Position numbers and translations under genes: made by a program. From contig NC_056525.1 in the NCBI RefSeq assembly GCF_019175285.1, positions 135,217,864-135,281,863 of the forward strand: a stretch of 64,000 bases of DNA, written 5' to 3'. The stretch is from Sceloporus undulatus. Lineage: Eukaryota; Chordata; Lepidosauria; Squamata; Phrynosomatidae. Below the pieces are notes generated by a model. The model ran no database searches and was not told the DNA's origin. It was given only the letters and a program-made list of their open reading frames with translations. Every line of letters begins with the position of its first letter. Position 1 is the first letter of the stretch. Below are positions 46,921-58,300 of this stretch, piece by piece.

Positions 46921-49900
46921 CTTTTCACCTCAGCATATCAAAACCTCAACCCCTTTCAGCTTCAGCCAGTTGCATTACCAGCCAACAGCGCTATTTATAC
47001 TGTCCTCTGCTCTTCCCCAGTAGCTCATGAGTGCCTTCTCTTATCAGCTCTGGCCAATGTATCTGATTGCTTATGTTTGAGTGACTAGTATCCTAAGGCA
47101 TCAGATCCTATAAGTCTGTAGCTAAGCAAGTCAGCCTTGGTTGTACTTGGATGGTGACCGCTAACAAATAACAGGTGCTGTAGGGTATACTTCAGAGGAA
47201 GAAACTGGCAAAACCACCTCTGAGTACTCCTTGGCTAAGAAACCATATAAATACTCGGGTTGCCATTCATTAACAGGCAGCCTGAAGACACACACCCAAC
47301 ACACATTAGAGAAAGATCTCTATCACTCTCAAACCCAGATTTTAGGACCCTCCTGTCTCAATTAATATTTCTGCATTCTGAAGGACTGCATTTTATTAAC
47401 TTTTGCTTTATCCATGTTTGTGGGGTGCAGCCTGACCCACCTACTGACTACACACTCAAACATTGATTGTATTCATGATAGCATCTGGAGACCAGAAGGC
47501 AGAAGGTTGTATTTAAGGCGAAATGGCTTGGGAAACTGCCTTTTCAAATAGACCCAAGGACCTGCATATCACAATCAGCTTCCATATCCCCAGATTTGAA
47601 TCCACAGATTCAGCCATCCAGGGTTGGAAAATATTCAAGAAGTTTCCTTAAAGCAAACTTTGATTTTGCCATTTTTATATAAAGGGACAACATTTTACTA
47701 TGCAATGTATATAATGGGAATTGAGCATCAACAGATTTTGGTATCCACAGGATATCCTGGACCAAACCCCAGCAATACCAAGGACCCACTGTAACCTTTA
47801 CTTTTCTAGGTCTACTCTGTGAAACAGATTACATTTTCTAATGTGCCTTTGTCGGATACATAGGCTAGTATTATTATTATTATTATTATTATTTTATTAT
47901 TTTGCTTAAAAAGAAATAAGAAACTTTTGGCTGCTTCTCTTCTCGTTTATGTGTGTATGTATGTAGTATGTATTAGTTATGCCGCCTATTTCCCAGCACA
48001 GAATCAAGCAGGTGTTCAACACTTTAAAAACACAATACAGTTTTGAACGCTCGTAATGGCAAATTTAAAACACAATTAAGCTAAACTTTGAGTCAAAACT
48101 GTTAAAAACAGCAATCAAAAGACATTGATATAGTAAATAAAAACACTAAACCACCAATTAGAAGTTTATATGCCAGTAATAGACTAAAAACCCAAATACG
48201 TAGTAAATAAGAAGACTTCACCTGTCAGCAGAAAGACAGCAGCAACAGGCCAACCAGACCTCCCAGGAAGAGAGAGTTCCACAACCAGGAAAAAGCCACC
48301 AAGGAGGCTTTCTTCTCAGGTCCTCAACAAATGTGCCCGGACAGTGCTGGGACTGAGAAAAATTTTCCACCATCAAGGTAGCTATACCAGAGTTTTCAGC
48401 TGCCACACAACTGGAGGAAAAGGGAGTTTTATCACAAAAAGTGGGCAAAACTTTGTTGACTACTTCAGCGACAACTAAGATGGTAGATTCAAAACACACA
48501 AAATTGTACTTAGACGCTGTGTAGTTTCAGTTTTACATACATCCCTTTTAATTTTTTGGTCCATTTTATATGAGTTCAAGGTGTGACTCAGTTTTTTCTT
48601 GTATGTATTTTGATATTTTATTGTTGTTGATATGGTCAGTTGACTAGTCAATAAACTTGTTCTTTACATCAATCCATTTATGCAGTATATAAAGAGTCAG
48701 GCATCCTAGAAATGGTCTTCAGATTAAGACAGGATGTTTTGAATCAACAATATATCACTGACTTTTGGTTTCTTAGCTGTTGTTTTAACAGGGTTAAAAT
48801 AATTTTGGCATAGATGGTTGGGGGCAATGGGTGTTGGGAATAGTACTACACAGTTATAGAACTGGAATTTAATTCTTGAAACAGAAACAATGAATGGTAC
48901 CGAAACAAGCACATGTATCTGGTAACTAGTGGACTATTCAAAACGAATAACTTAAATTGCATTGTGGTGGAAATTCCTTGTGAAATTAACAAACTATAGA
49001 AAGATGGAGTCACCTTGTCAGCCAGAGAGATGGTTTTTGAAATAAAGGCTTGGAGTTAGGAAACTAGAGGGGAAAGGATAGTGAGTGCATCTTGACTAGA
49101 TGGAAGCTGGCACCAGTAGAAGACATAACTAAAACTACTGAGATAAGTACATAGTTGACATTCAGAAGCAAGGTTAGGTGAATTCCACTGAATTCCTACA
49201 GGAGGGGGTAGTAAGTGAGTGATGATGCGTTTTAATGTATGCATGTATTTTCTGTTCTGTTTTAAGAATTCTGTATGTTTTAAATTGTAATTAGCCAATC
49301 AGGTGTATTGAAGAGCTTCTTTGTCTTGATAATATAAAAGAGCCATTTTGTTTTGTTCGGGTTCTCAGCTTTTGGAACTTGAATTCACTGAGTTCAAGTT
49401 TTCCTTTGTCGACAATGGAAATAAACTTATGGTTTTAATTCTAGGTCCTCTTGCTTCCTATGATCTGCCAATCCTAGAAATCTAAGTTTCCTGAAATTTC
49501 TGTTACAGCATGAAACCACAAGATATCATTTTAAATCTCTATTTATCCCATTTGAAGATAGAAATTGAAGACACAACTATTAGATGTGCTTGAGACAATT
49601 CAGTTTCCCTTTCAGAAAGTGTTGTTAAAATGTGGGGAGTATAAACCGAGAAGAAACGAAGAACTACACACAGCCTTGCATCCATGGATTCCACCATCCA
49701 TGGCATTATTTTATTACAGGGGGTACTGGAACCAAATCTTAGCAGATACCAAGGGCCTACGTATCTACTATGACTGGTGACCTAGTAAAAAGTATCCTCA
49801 GCCTGGTATCTACCACATAGACTAATTTGTTTAGTCCCTTGATTTATTGTCTTCCAAGCAAAATAGGGAATCTAGGAACCAGCAGATTTTTTGGTTGACA

Positions 49901-50012
49901 CGGGATATTTGTCCGCGACAGAAAAAACAGAGTTGTATCCACTGTGGGCACCCTATGGTTTCTATGAGGATATAGTACAGTGTGCCCTTTCTTTATGCCC
50001 GGATCCATTTGC
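46413..50012. repeat. Noisier copy of a 3.6-kb tandem repeat
   Basis: It matches 50013-53712 from end to end but carries frequent single-base losses (for example 'cacctcagcatatc' for 'cacctatcagcatatc'). It holds the 5' end of remnant C, a 5S SINE at about 47085-47285, a Tigger MITE at about 47561-47790, an (ATT)n run near 47872-47893, an L2-like tail, LTR-like sequence near 49200-49510 and a Pcdh 3' remnant at about 49840-49935. Probably an assembly duplicate. Confidence 0.8.
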
Positions 50013-50671
50013 CGCGATTTGGTGCGAAAAAGCCGAAAAAAGCACCAAAAGTTTTTTTCGTAACCCGAAAAAACATTCGTAACCCGGAACAATGTTTTCC
50101 TATGGGATTTTTTCGTATCCCGAAAATTTCGTAACCTGGGTATTTCGTATCCCGAGGTACCACTGTATAAACTTTTGTTTATACTGATGGGTTTTCCCTG
50201 TAGTCTTATTGATATAATTTGAGTAAATTTGCATGATATCTTTGGTTGCTTTTCTACATCTCTCCTCACTATTAATGCCACCCTATTTCTACTTTGATTT
50301 TTATCTCCTGAGTAAAACACTATATCCACTAGTTTTCTGACTCAAAATGGCCCATTTCTGTCCACTTTAGCTCACTCACCCCAAGTACGGCAATATGTTT
50401 ATACGTTCCCTTACTTGTTTTACAATGTTTAGCTTCTTTTAATTCATGCTTATTATGTTCCATATTCCTATAATATGTGTTGTGCAGCTTTGGACTTCCT
50501 TTTCACCTATCAGCATATCAAAACCTCAACCTCCTTTCAGCTTCAGACCAGTTGCATTACCAGCAACAGCGCTATTTATACCTGTCCTCTGCTCTTCCCC
50601 AGTAGCTCACTGAGTGCCTTCTCTTATCTAGCTCTGGCAATTTATCTGATCTGCTTATGTATTTGAGTGAC

Positions 50672-50885
50672 TAGTATCCTAAAGGCATCAGATCCTATAA
50701 TGATCTTGTAGCTAAGCAAAGTCAGCCTTGGTTGGTACTTGGATGGTAGACCGCTAACAAATAACAGGTGCTGTAGGGTATACTTCAGAGGAAAGAACTG
50801 GCAAAACCACCTCTGAGTACTCCTTGGCTAAGAAAACCATATAAAATTAATAGGGTTGCCATTCATTAACAGGCAGCCTGAAGAC
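50672..50885 (+). mobile_element. 5S-rRNA-derived SINE
   Basis: 'agctaagcaaagtcagcctt', 'ggttggtacttggatggtag' and 'ggtgctgtaggg' follow the 5S rRNA 3' half, with the same body as at 16812-16995. It lies beside the 5' end of the RTE remnant in both places, so the 17-kb and 50-kb units share this insertion and split after it. Confidence 0.8.
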
Positions 50886-51162
50886 ACACACACACAACAC
50901 ACATGTTAGAGAAAGATCTCTAATCATCTCAAACCCAGATTTTAGGACCCATCCTGTCTCAAATTAATATTTCTGCATTCTGAAGGAACTGCATTTTATT
51001 AACTATTTGCTTTATCCATGTATTGTTGGGGTGCAGCACTGACACCTACTGACTAACACTCAAACATTGATTGTATATCATGATAGACATCTGGAGACCA
51101 GAAGGCAAGAAGGTTGTATTTAAGGACGAAATGGCTTGGGAAACTGCCTTTTCAAATAGACA

Positions 51163-51405
51163 CCAAGGACCTGCATATCACAATCAGCTTTCCATATCCA
51201 CAGATTTTGAATCCACAGATTCAGCCATCCAGGGTTTGAAAATATTCAAGAAGTTTCCTTAAAGCAAACTTTGATTTTGCCATTTTTTATATAAGGGACA
51301 ACATTTTACTATGCAATGGTATATAATGGGAATTGAGCATCAACAGATTTTGGTATCCACAGGATATCCTGGAACCAAACCCCAGCATATACCAAGGACC
51401 CACTG
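51163..51405. mobile_element. Tigger-type MITE
   Basis: 'ccaaggacctgcatatcaca', 'aattgagcatcaacagattt', 'ctggaaccaaaccccagcat' and 'aaggacccactgta'. A noisy duplicate lies at about 47561-47790. Confidence 0.65.
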
Positions 51406-51482
51406 TAACCTTTACTTTTCTAGGTCTACTCTGTGAAACAGATTACATTTTCTAATGTGCCTTTGTCGGATACATAAGGCTA

Positions 51483-51484
<2 letters not shown>

Positions 51485-51518
<34 letters not shown>

Positions 51519-51523
51519 TTGCT
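51485..51523. repeat. (ATT)n microsatellite
   Basis: About twelve ATT units. Confidence 0.9.
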
Positions 51524-51599
51524 TAAAAAGAAAATAAGAAACTTTTGGCTGCTTTCTCTTTCAGTGTATATGTGTGTATGTATGTATGTATGTATTTAG

Positions 51600-52150
51600 T
51601 ATGCCGCCTATTTCCCAGCACAGAATTCAAGCAGGTGTTCAACACTTTAAAAACACAATACAGTTTTGAAACGCTCGTAATGGCAAATTTAAAACACAAT
51701 TAAGCTAAACTTTGAGTCAAAACATTTGTTAAAAACAGCAATCAAAAGACATTTAAGATATAGTAAAATAAAAACACTAAACCACCCAATTAGAAGTTCT
51801 ATATGCAGTAATAGACTAAAAACCAAATACAGTAGTAAATAAGAAGACTTCACCTGTCAGCAGAAAGACAGCAGGCAACAGGCCAACCAGACCTCCCAGG
51901 GAAGAGAGTTCCACAACCGAGGAAAAGCCACCAAGAAGGCTCTTTCTCTCAGGTCCTCAACAAATGTGCCCAGGACAGTGCTGGGACTGAGAAAACATTT
52001 TCCACCATCAAGGTAGCTATACAGAGTTTTCAGCTGCACACAACTGGAGGAAAAGGGAGTTTTATCACAAAAAGTGGGCTAAATACTTTAGTAGACTACT
52101 TCAGGCGACAACTAAGAGATGGTAGATTCAAACACCTAAAAATTGTACTT
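51600..52150 (-). mobile_element. L2-like LINE 3' end fragment
   Basis: On the minus strand the text runs 'ctctcttccctgggaggtct', 'gtggaactctcttccc' and 'gggcatattaagcggcata'-like tail, typical of the 3' region of squamate L2-type LINEs. It carries no coding domain, so the family is uncertain. Confidence 0.4.
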
Positions 52151-52874
52151 AGACGCTGTGGTAGTTACAAGTTTTACATAAATCCCTTTTAATTTTTTGG
52201 TCAATTTTATATGAGTTCAAGGTGTGACTCAGTTTTATTCTTGTATGTATTTTGATATTTTATTGTTGTTGATATGGTCAGTTGACTAGTCAATAAACTT
52301 GTTCTTTTACATCAATCCATTTATGCAGTATAAAGAGTCAGGCATCCTAGAAATAGGTCTTCAGATTAAGACAAAGGGATGTTTTGAATCAACAATATAT
52401 CACTGACTTTTGGTTTCTTAGCTGTTGTTTTAAACAGAGGTTAAAATAATTTTGGCATAGAATGGTTGGGGGCAATGGTGTTTCTGTGAGAATAGTAGTA
52501 CTACACAGTTATAGAACTGGAATTTAATTCTAGAAACAGAAACAAATGAATGGTACAGAAACAAGCACATGTATCTGGTAACTAAGTGGACTATTCAAAA
52601 AGAATAACTTAAAATTTGCATTGTGGTGGAAATTCCTTGTTGAAATATAACAACTATAGAAAGATGGAGTCACCTTTGTCAGCCAGAGAGATGGTTTTTG
52701 AAATAAAGGCTTGGAGTTTAGGAAAACTAGAGGAAAGGAATAGTGAGTGCATCTTGACCTAGATGGAAGCTGGCACCAGTAGAAAGACATAACATAAACT
52801 ACTGAGATAAGGATACATAGTTGACATTCAGAAGCAAGGTTAGGGTGAATTCCACTGAATTCCTACAGGAGGGT

Positions 52875-53183
52875 TAAGGAGTGATGATGCAGTTTTAATG
52901 TATGCATGTATTTCTGTTCTGATTGTAAGAATTCTGTATGTTTAAATTGTAATTAGCCAATCAGGTGTATTGAAGAAGCTTCTTTGTCTTGAATAATATA
53001 AAAAGAGCCATTTTGTTTTGTTCGGGGTTCTCAGCTTTTGGAACTTGAATTCCACTGAGTTCAATGTTTTCCTTTGTCGACAACTGGAAATAAACTTATG
53101 GATTTTCAATTACTAGGTCCTCTTGCTAATCCTATTGATCTGCCAATCCTAGAAATCTAAGTTTCCTGAAATTTCTGTTACAG
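52875..53183 (+). mobile_element. LTR-like sequence, possible solo LTR fossil
   Basis: About 310 bp that begins TGATGATG and ends TGTTACA. Inside, in LTR order, are a CCAAT-like 'agccaatcagg', a TATA-like 'aatataaaa' and a poly-A signal AATAAA. No retroviral coding sequence is attached and the flanking duplication is not clear. Tentative. Confidence 0.3.
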
Positions 53184-53339
53184 CATGATAACCACAAAGA
53201 TATCATTTTAAATATCTCATTATCCCATTTGAAGATAGAAATATGAAGACACAACTATTAGATGTGCTTGAGACAATTCAGTTTCCCTTTCAGAAAGTGT
53301 TGTTAAAATGTGGAAGTATAAACACAGAGAAGAAACAAG

Positions 53340-53448
53340 TACACACAGCCTTGCATCCATGGATTCCACCATCCATGGCATTATTATTATTACAGGGGGT
53401 ACTGGAACCAAATCTTAGCAGATACCAAGGGCCTACTGTATCTACTAT
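53340..53448. mobile_element. Tigger-type MITE, short
   Basis: 'ccttgcatccatggattcca' to 'gataccaagggcctactgta', about 110 bp. It sits in the same place relative to the Pcdh 3' remnant as the MITEs at 42082 and 54162 do to their exons. Confidence 0.6.
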
Positions 53449-53511
53449 GACTGGTGACCTAGTAAAAAGGTATCCTCAATGGCCTGGTTATCTACCACAT
53501 AGACTAATTTG

Positions 53512-53635
53512 TTTAATGTCCCTTTGATTTATTGTCTTCCAAGCAAATAGGGAAGTCCTAGGAACCAGCAGATGTTTTGTGGTTGACAGGGATATTTGTG
53601 TCCGCGACAGAAAAAACAGAGTTGATATCCACTAG
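53512..53635 (-). pseudogene. 3' remnant of a Pcdh variable exon
   Basis: It aligns with the last ~120 bp of the exons at 42389 and 54499 ('tttattgtcttccaagcaa', 'ggaaccagcagatg', 'cagggatatttg', 'cgacagaaaaaacag'). Nothing of the rest of the exon follows; a MITE begins at 53671. So a whole exon once stood here and most of it was deleted. Confidence 0.65.
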
Positions 53636-53670
53636 TTGGGCACCATGATGGTTCTATGAGGATAATAGTA

Positions 53671-53911
53671 CAGTGTGCCCTTTCTTTATGCCCGGATCCA
53701 TTTTGGACCCCCCCCCTCCGCATAACTAAAACACATATGCTCAAACCCCATTGAAAGGAATGGAGTCATGCATGACGCGGCGGCGCAAGTGCACCATGGG
53801 CACACACCCCATTAAGTTTAACGGGCCACGCTGCCCCACGTGTTCCCTTGCAGCTTTCAACGTATGCTGAAAGCCCCGTATAGTGCGCCCATGTATGATG
53901 CGGGCGCACTA
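53671..53911. mobile_element. TA-flanked MITE, CG-rich arm
   Basis: Starts CAGTGTGCCCTTTCTTTATG; the reversed end reads TAGTGCGCCCGCATCATACA. TA lies on both sides. The noisy copy at 49975-50012 holds only its left 38 bp. Confidence 0.65.
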
Positions 53912-54161
53912 TACTACATGAATATAGAATTCAAATCACTTCCGGAAACAACAACAAATGAATGGTGCAGAAACATGTGCATATATCTGGTAATTAAATT
54001 TACTAATAAGAAAGAAAACTTATTCATATTATATCACCAACAACCAATATGAGGAAAGAAATATGAGAAAACAACTATTAGATGTGCTTGACCCAATTCA
54101 ATTTTCCAATAATATAGTGAAGGTGAAATGTGCAAGTAAGAATGTAGTGAAGAAAGAAATA

Positions 54162-54411
54162 CAGTGAACCCTTGGTAACCATGGAGTGTGCATCCATGGA
54201 TTCTACTACCCATAGCATGAAAATAGTCTTCTTCATCATAATTACCATTATTATTATTATTATTGAATAAAGGAAAACTTTGCATTGCAATTTTATATAA
54301 CAGATACCATTTTACTGCACCACTGTAAATAATGAGACTTGGGCATCCATAGATTTTAGTATATAAAGGAGGTCCTGGAACCAAATCCCAGCAGATAACA
54401 AAGGTCTACTG
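54162..54411. mobile_element. Tigger-type MITE next to the 54499 splice donor
   Basis: CAGTGAACCCTTGGTAACCA to AACAAAGGTCTACTG with TA on both sides, about 88 bp beyond the donor, as at 42082. It contains an (ATT)n run. Confidence 0.7.
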
Positions 54412-54498
54412 TATCTATTGTGACAGGTGACCAAAGAAAAAGTACATACACTGCGCTGGTAAACTATCACATGGAATAATTTTTTTACATTCTCTCAC

Positions 54499-55395
54499 CT
54501 GTTCCTTTGATTTATTGTCTTCCAAGCAATCCGGGAGGTCTTGGGAACCAGAAGAAGTCATGTGGTTCACAGGGATATTTGGATCCGCAACAGAAAAAAC
54601 AGGAATGAAAGGCCGAAGAAATCTGAACTCGCTGCTTAAAGATCCACCAGTTAAACAAACATCATACTGATAATTCCTGGAAAGTGAACCACTCTGAGAA
54701 TCGGTACAGTTCTCTGGGATATCAGGCCTGGAAGGAGGAAAGTGAGGAGGGGCAGCAATAAAAGTGCCTCCAGGGTTTTTCTTGCAGGATTTGATAACAA
54801 CAAAGGAAATAATGCAAAGCAGAAACACAGAAGAGACGGATGCCAGGCAAATCACCAAATACATGGTCAAGGTGCCCTCATCTTCATGCTCCTGTTGATG
54901 CACATCCACCACCTTCAGATAAGGATCAGAAAAGCCATCCACTGGAAGTATATTGAGTGTTGCAGTGCTGGTCTGAGGAGGGACACCATTGTCTTTTACT
55001 GCAATAATAAGCCTCTGTTTGCTTGTGTCTCGCTCAGTCAGTGGTCTCCTGGTTTTCAGCTCTCCATTCTGGGCGCCTATGTTGAAAAGGCCTGGGTCTG
55101 TGGCCTTCAGCAGTTCATAGGAAAGCCAAGAGTTCTGACCAGAATCTCGATCCACAGCCACCACTTTGGAGACCAGATATCCAGCCTCAGCCATCTTGGG
55201 AAGGAGCTCATTGCAGGGCGATGTGCTATTTTGAAGAGGGTAGAGGAAGAAGGGAGCGTTGTCATTTTCATCTGCAACCACAACTCGCACAACAACATCA
55301 GAGCTCAGAGGAGGAGTACCACCATCTTTAGCCCTCACTGTGACTTTGAAATCTTTTATTTGCTCATAGTCCAGAGATCGGAGGGCATACATGTT
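54499..55395 (-). CDS. Pcdh gamma-B/beta-like variable exon, 3' part only
   Basis: Codes for the end of EC5 (MYALRSLDYEQIKDFKVTVR, VADENDNAPFFLYPL), EC6, the membrane helix (YLVICLASVSSVFLLCIISF) and the tail (NYQYDVCLTGGSLSSEF, CLEDNKSKEQ) up to GAACAG|GTGAGAG (last exon base 54499). It is nearly identical to 44806-42389 over this range with a few own residues (VHQQEHEDEG, FNIGAQNGELK). The upstream join at 55395/55396 is abrupt: Pcdh sequence ends inside a codon run and unrelated, poor-quality DNA follows. The exon itself is undamaged, so the truncation is probably an assembly break and its other half is likely 21494-22145. Confidence 0.9.
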
Positions 55396-58300
55396 CAACC
55401 AGCGGATGGAGTCACGTTTTGAGGCGCACCAGACAGGGAGCACGACCAGGACGGAACATCCCAAACACGTGGCGTGCCCACCGTGGGGAGTGCCCACTTA
55501 TTTTTTTGGAACGTGACAACTTGGGTACACAAGCCGCAAAGGAAACATCTGGAACTTTGCTGGCAAGCCTTGGACTCGGCGCTGCCACCAGGTGCCTAAT
55601 GAGCCCCAATACAACCGTGCAGGAATTTGGCAATTAACCCAAAAGCCCCTACCTGACGGGAGATTCCGTTCATTGCCAGATGGATGGCTGCTAGATGGAG
55701 GGGGGGGGCGGCCCCAGTAGGACACAAAACAGACACTTTTACCATGTTAAAAAATTGCTGGACACCACAGGCACCACTCCATTTGTAATCAGAGGCAACT
55801 AGGCATGGGATGGGAGACTGGTGCTACGGCATAGATTGGCTGGAGCTGCACAACCCCTGTGCTACTTAACTGGAAGAATAGGCTCTGACCTTTTAACGAC
55901 TTTCCAGGCAGCAAAGCAGCATCTAGCGAGCTGAAAGGAACCATCGCCCGCCGAGAAGAATAGTCAAGCTTTGACACAGTAAAAATGAGGGGCCCCTTGC
56001 CACATGAGCAAGCTGGACCAGGGCTCCAAAAACCCCCGTTAGGATTCCCAAGCGGTCTATCGAGATTTGGGGGGGGGTCTTTGAAGAAAAGGAATGTGAT
56101 GCGCTGCCCCAACCAAAGATGACCACGACTGCCGCAATAGAATGAAAACCCCATGCTGTTGCCCCAACCCAAAACCAAAAATTTCTTGTACCCATTACCA
56201 AACCGGGAAAATGAGCCACGCTCAAGGACATTTATTGAAGAAAAGAAAAAACCTGGCGCAGTGGGTTTATTCGCCCCCCTTCCAGCTCGCCTTTCTTTTT
56301 TTTGGGGCTCCAGTATTTTTCAGGGAAAAGAATGATGCACTCTGAGATGGTAACGGACTATAAAAAACCTGAATGCCCAACCATAAGCACCTGCAGTCAA
56401 ATAATCCACTCCTCTGATAGACGGAATCGCGACGCGGCTATCCCCACCGGGAAACCGGTGTTCACTAAATTGGGGATTTGCGGTACTGCTTACTTCCGAG
56501 TAAGAATCAAAGGAAGATATGAGTACAAAACCGCATTCCATTGTACCTCGCGTTGGCGTTTGAATAATTTGGTTCTTCCTTTGGCCTTTCGGGAGGGACC
56601 TTCGCTGCTTTCATGACAGCTATCTACACGACAGGTCCTGCATGATCTACCTCTTGCAAGGTAGTGTAGATAATCAAGACTGCACATTTTGATCTATTCT
56701 CACGGACCTGAATAGCCACTGTGGCAACTGGTCAGACAAAGTGTTGAACGAGCGACTGCTGGACCACAACAAACTGTATGTGAAACCTGCCAAATTGCCA
56801 CTTCCACACGGAATCAAAAACTTGACTTCTATGGGTTACAGGGTGTCTCACTCAGGGACCGCACATCGGACCCACACAAGTCCAAGAGGGTTTCTGAAAT
56901 TGGCCTGAGCCCAAAAACGCGCACGCAGGGTGCAGAGGTTCCTGGGCATAAATTGCACAACTTCTTATAGAAGTTTATCCTGATTTGCTCAAGTGGCGTT
57001 TGCCTATTCACTCAATCTGTTGAAACAACCTCTTACCGGGAAAGGGAGAAAGAGGCGGGGCAGACCCCCCGAGGAAGAACTGACAAAACCCAAGGCCTTC
57101 TACCCCAGATTACACTGGACCACGGAGTGCACTAAGGCGTTTTGAAGCTTTAACAGCCAAAGTTGTCTTAGCTACCAGAGCCAATACTTAAGCCACCCCG
57201 ACCCAGGGTAGCCTTTCGTAGTGCAGGTGGACGCCTCGGACCACGTCAGAGCAGTGGGGGGGCCAGTGTATCTTGCACGAGGGATAGGGGGGCCAAACCA
57301 GACCTTGTGCCTATTCCTCCAAGAAAGACGTTGATTTCGAGCAACGCACACTTGGCCATGCTGGGAAAAAGGACATCGTTTAGCATAAGTGGGCTTTAGG
57401 ACCAACTTGCGAGGCAATTCCTGGAGGGGGCTTCCCACCCCTTCGAAGTATGGACAGATCACAGGAACTTAGAGGCCATTGGAACACCCCCAACTCGACC
57501 CTGGCAGCACAATCGGCATGGACTTCAAATCACACCGACTTACCCCGACCTAGCAAGGCAGCAGGACACCCATTTGGGTGACTCGCAGACTCATATTTTC
57601 CAACGCAAGGCCATTCATGTGGGGTGGTTAAAGGCGGTCACCCAGTGCACCCACGGTTGGCCCAGACTTGTTTACTAGAAAATGTGTTGTAACCGGTTAC
57701 ATGTGCCAGATAAGACTAGTCTCCGATAGCGGGGGAAACCTTCATTTCTCAATTTCGGAGGTGTGCCTTAAAGGGACACAAATTGGGGGTTATGTGGCCA
57801 ATAGCGCTGAGCACGCATATTCACCCAGCTTAACAGATGGTCCAGGGTGGAACCACTAACCCAGTGTGTGGCAAACGAACTACTTAAGATTTGCTTAATG
57901 TGAACCCACCTTACAGGACCAACTGGGATGACCTGTTGCCTCAACGCGGGAGGTGGAGTTGGTGGAGTTTAACACGGGGGTACACGCCCAGTCACGGGGG
58001 GGTGCCCTCACATCTTCAGGCTGGTACAGCATCAAAGAAAGCCAGGGTCCATCCCATAACTCAAACCCAGCCCCTGAGGATCCAGGATCAGTGGGAAAGT
58101 GCGTTCAACCTATTAAGAGACAAACTGGGGAAAGAATTGAGGACTGCGCTGAAGCCAAACTAAGACTAGATTACAAAACGGTTTGCAGATCAAACACCGG
58201 GAATCCAAGTTGGGATATTAACAGTGGGTAGACCAAAGTTCTTCTATCTACAAAAAACTTGAAGTGTCGGCTGCCTTTGTAAAAAAAATTGGGACCTAAG
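55396..58300 (+). mobile_element. Ty3/Gypsy retrotransposon, internal part, fossil
   Basis: Plus-strand phrases of Gypsy pol are recognisable: a reverse transcriptase region at about 56.1-56.9 kb (FTKLGICGTAYFRVRIKG, YEYKTAFH) and an RNase H region at about 57.2-57.5 kb. LTRs were not found. It is very heavily broken, far more than the other elements here, which fits low-quality sequence as well as age. The limits are approximate. Confidence 0.6.

Larger units (their letters stand above)
50013..53712. repeat. Cleaner copy of the 3.6-kb tandem repeat
   Basis: Starts inside the 'cgtaacccga' MITE and ends inside the next MITE ('cggatccatttt'). It has fewer indels than 46413-50012 and is the better representation of this spacer. 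Its parts are listed below. Confidence 0.8.

Noticed and set aside
50672-50885. 5S rRNA gene
   Set aside because: Only part of the 5S sequence is kept, with many changes, and it continues into a SINE body; the same unit recurs on the other strand at 16812.
22171-55395. A natural bidirectional Pcdh cluster as a new arrangement
   Set aside because: The strand switches coincide with a 25-N block and with low-quality sequence, and two half exons face the breaks; mis-scaffolding is the simpler reading.
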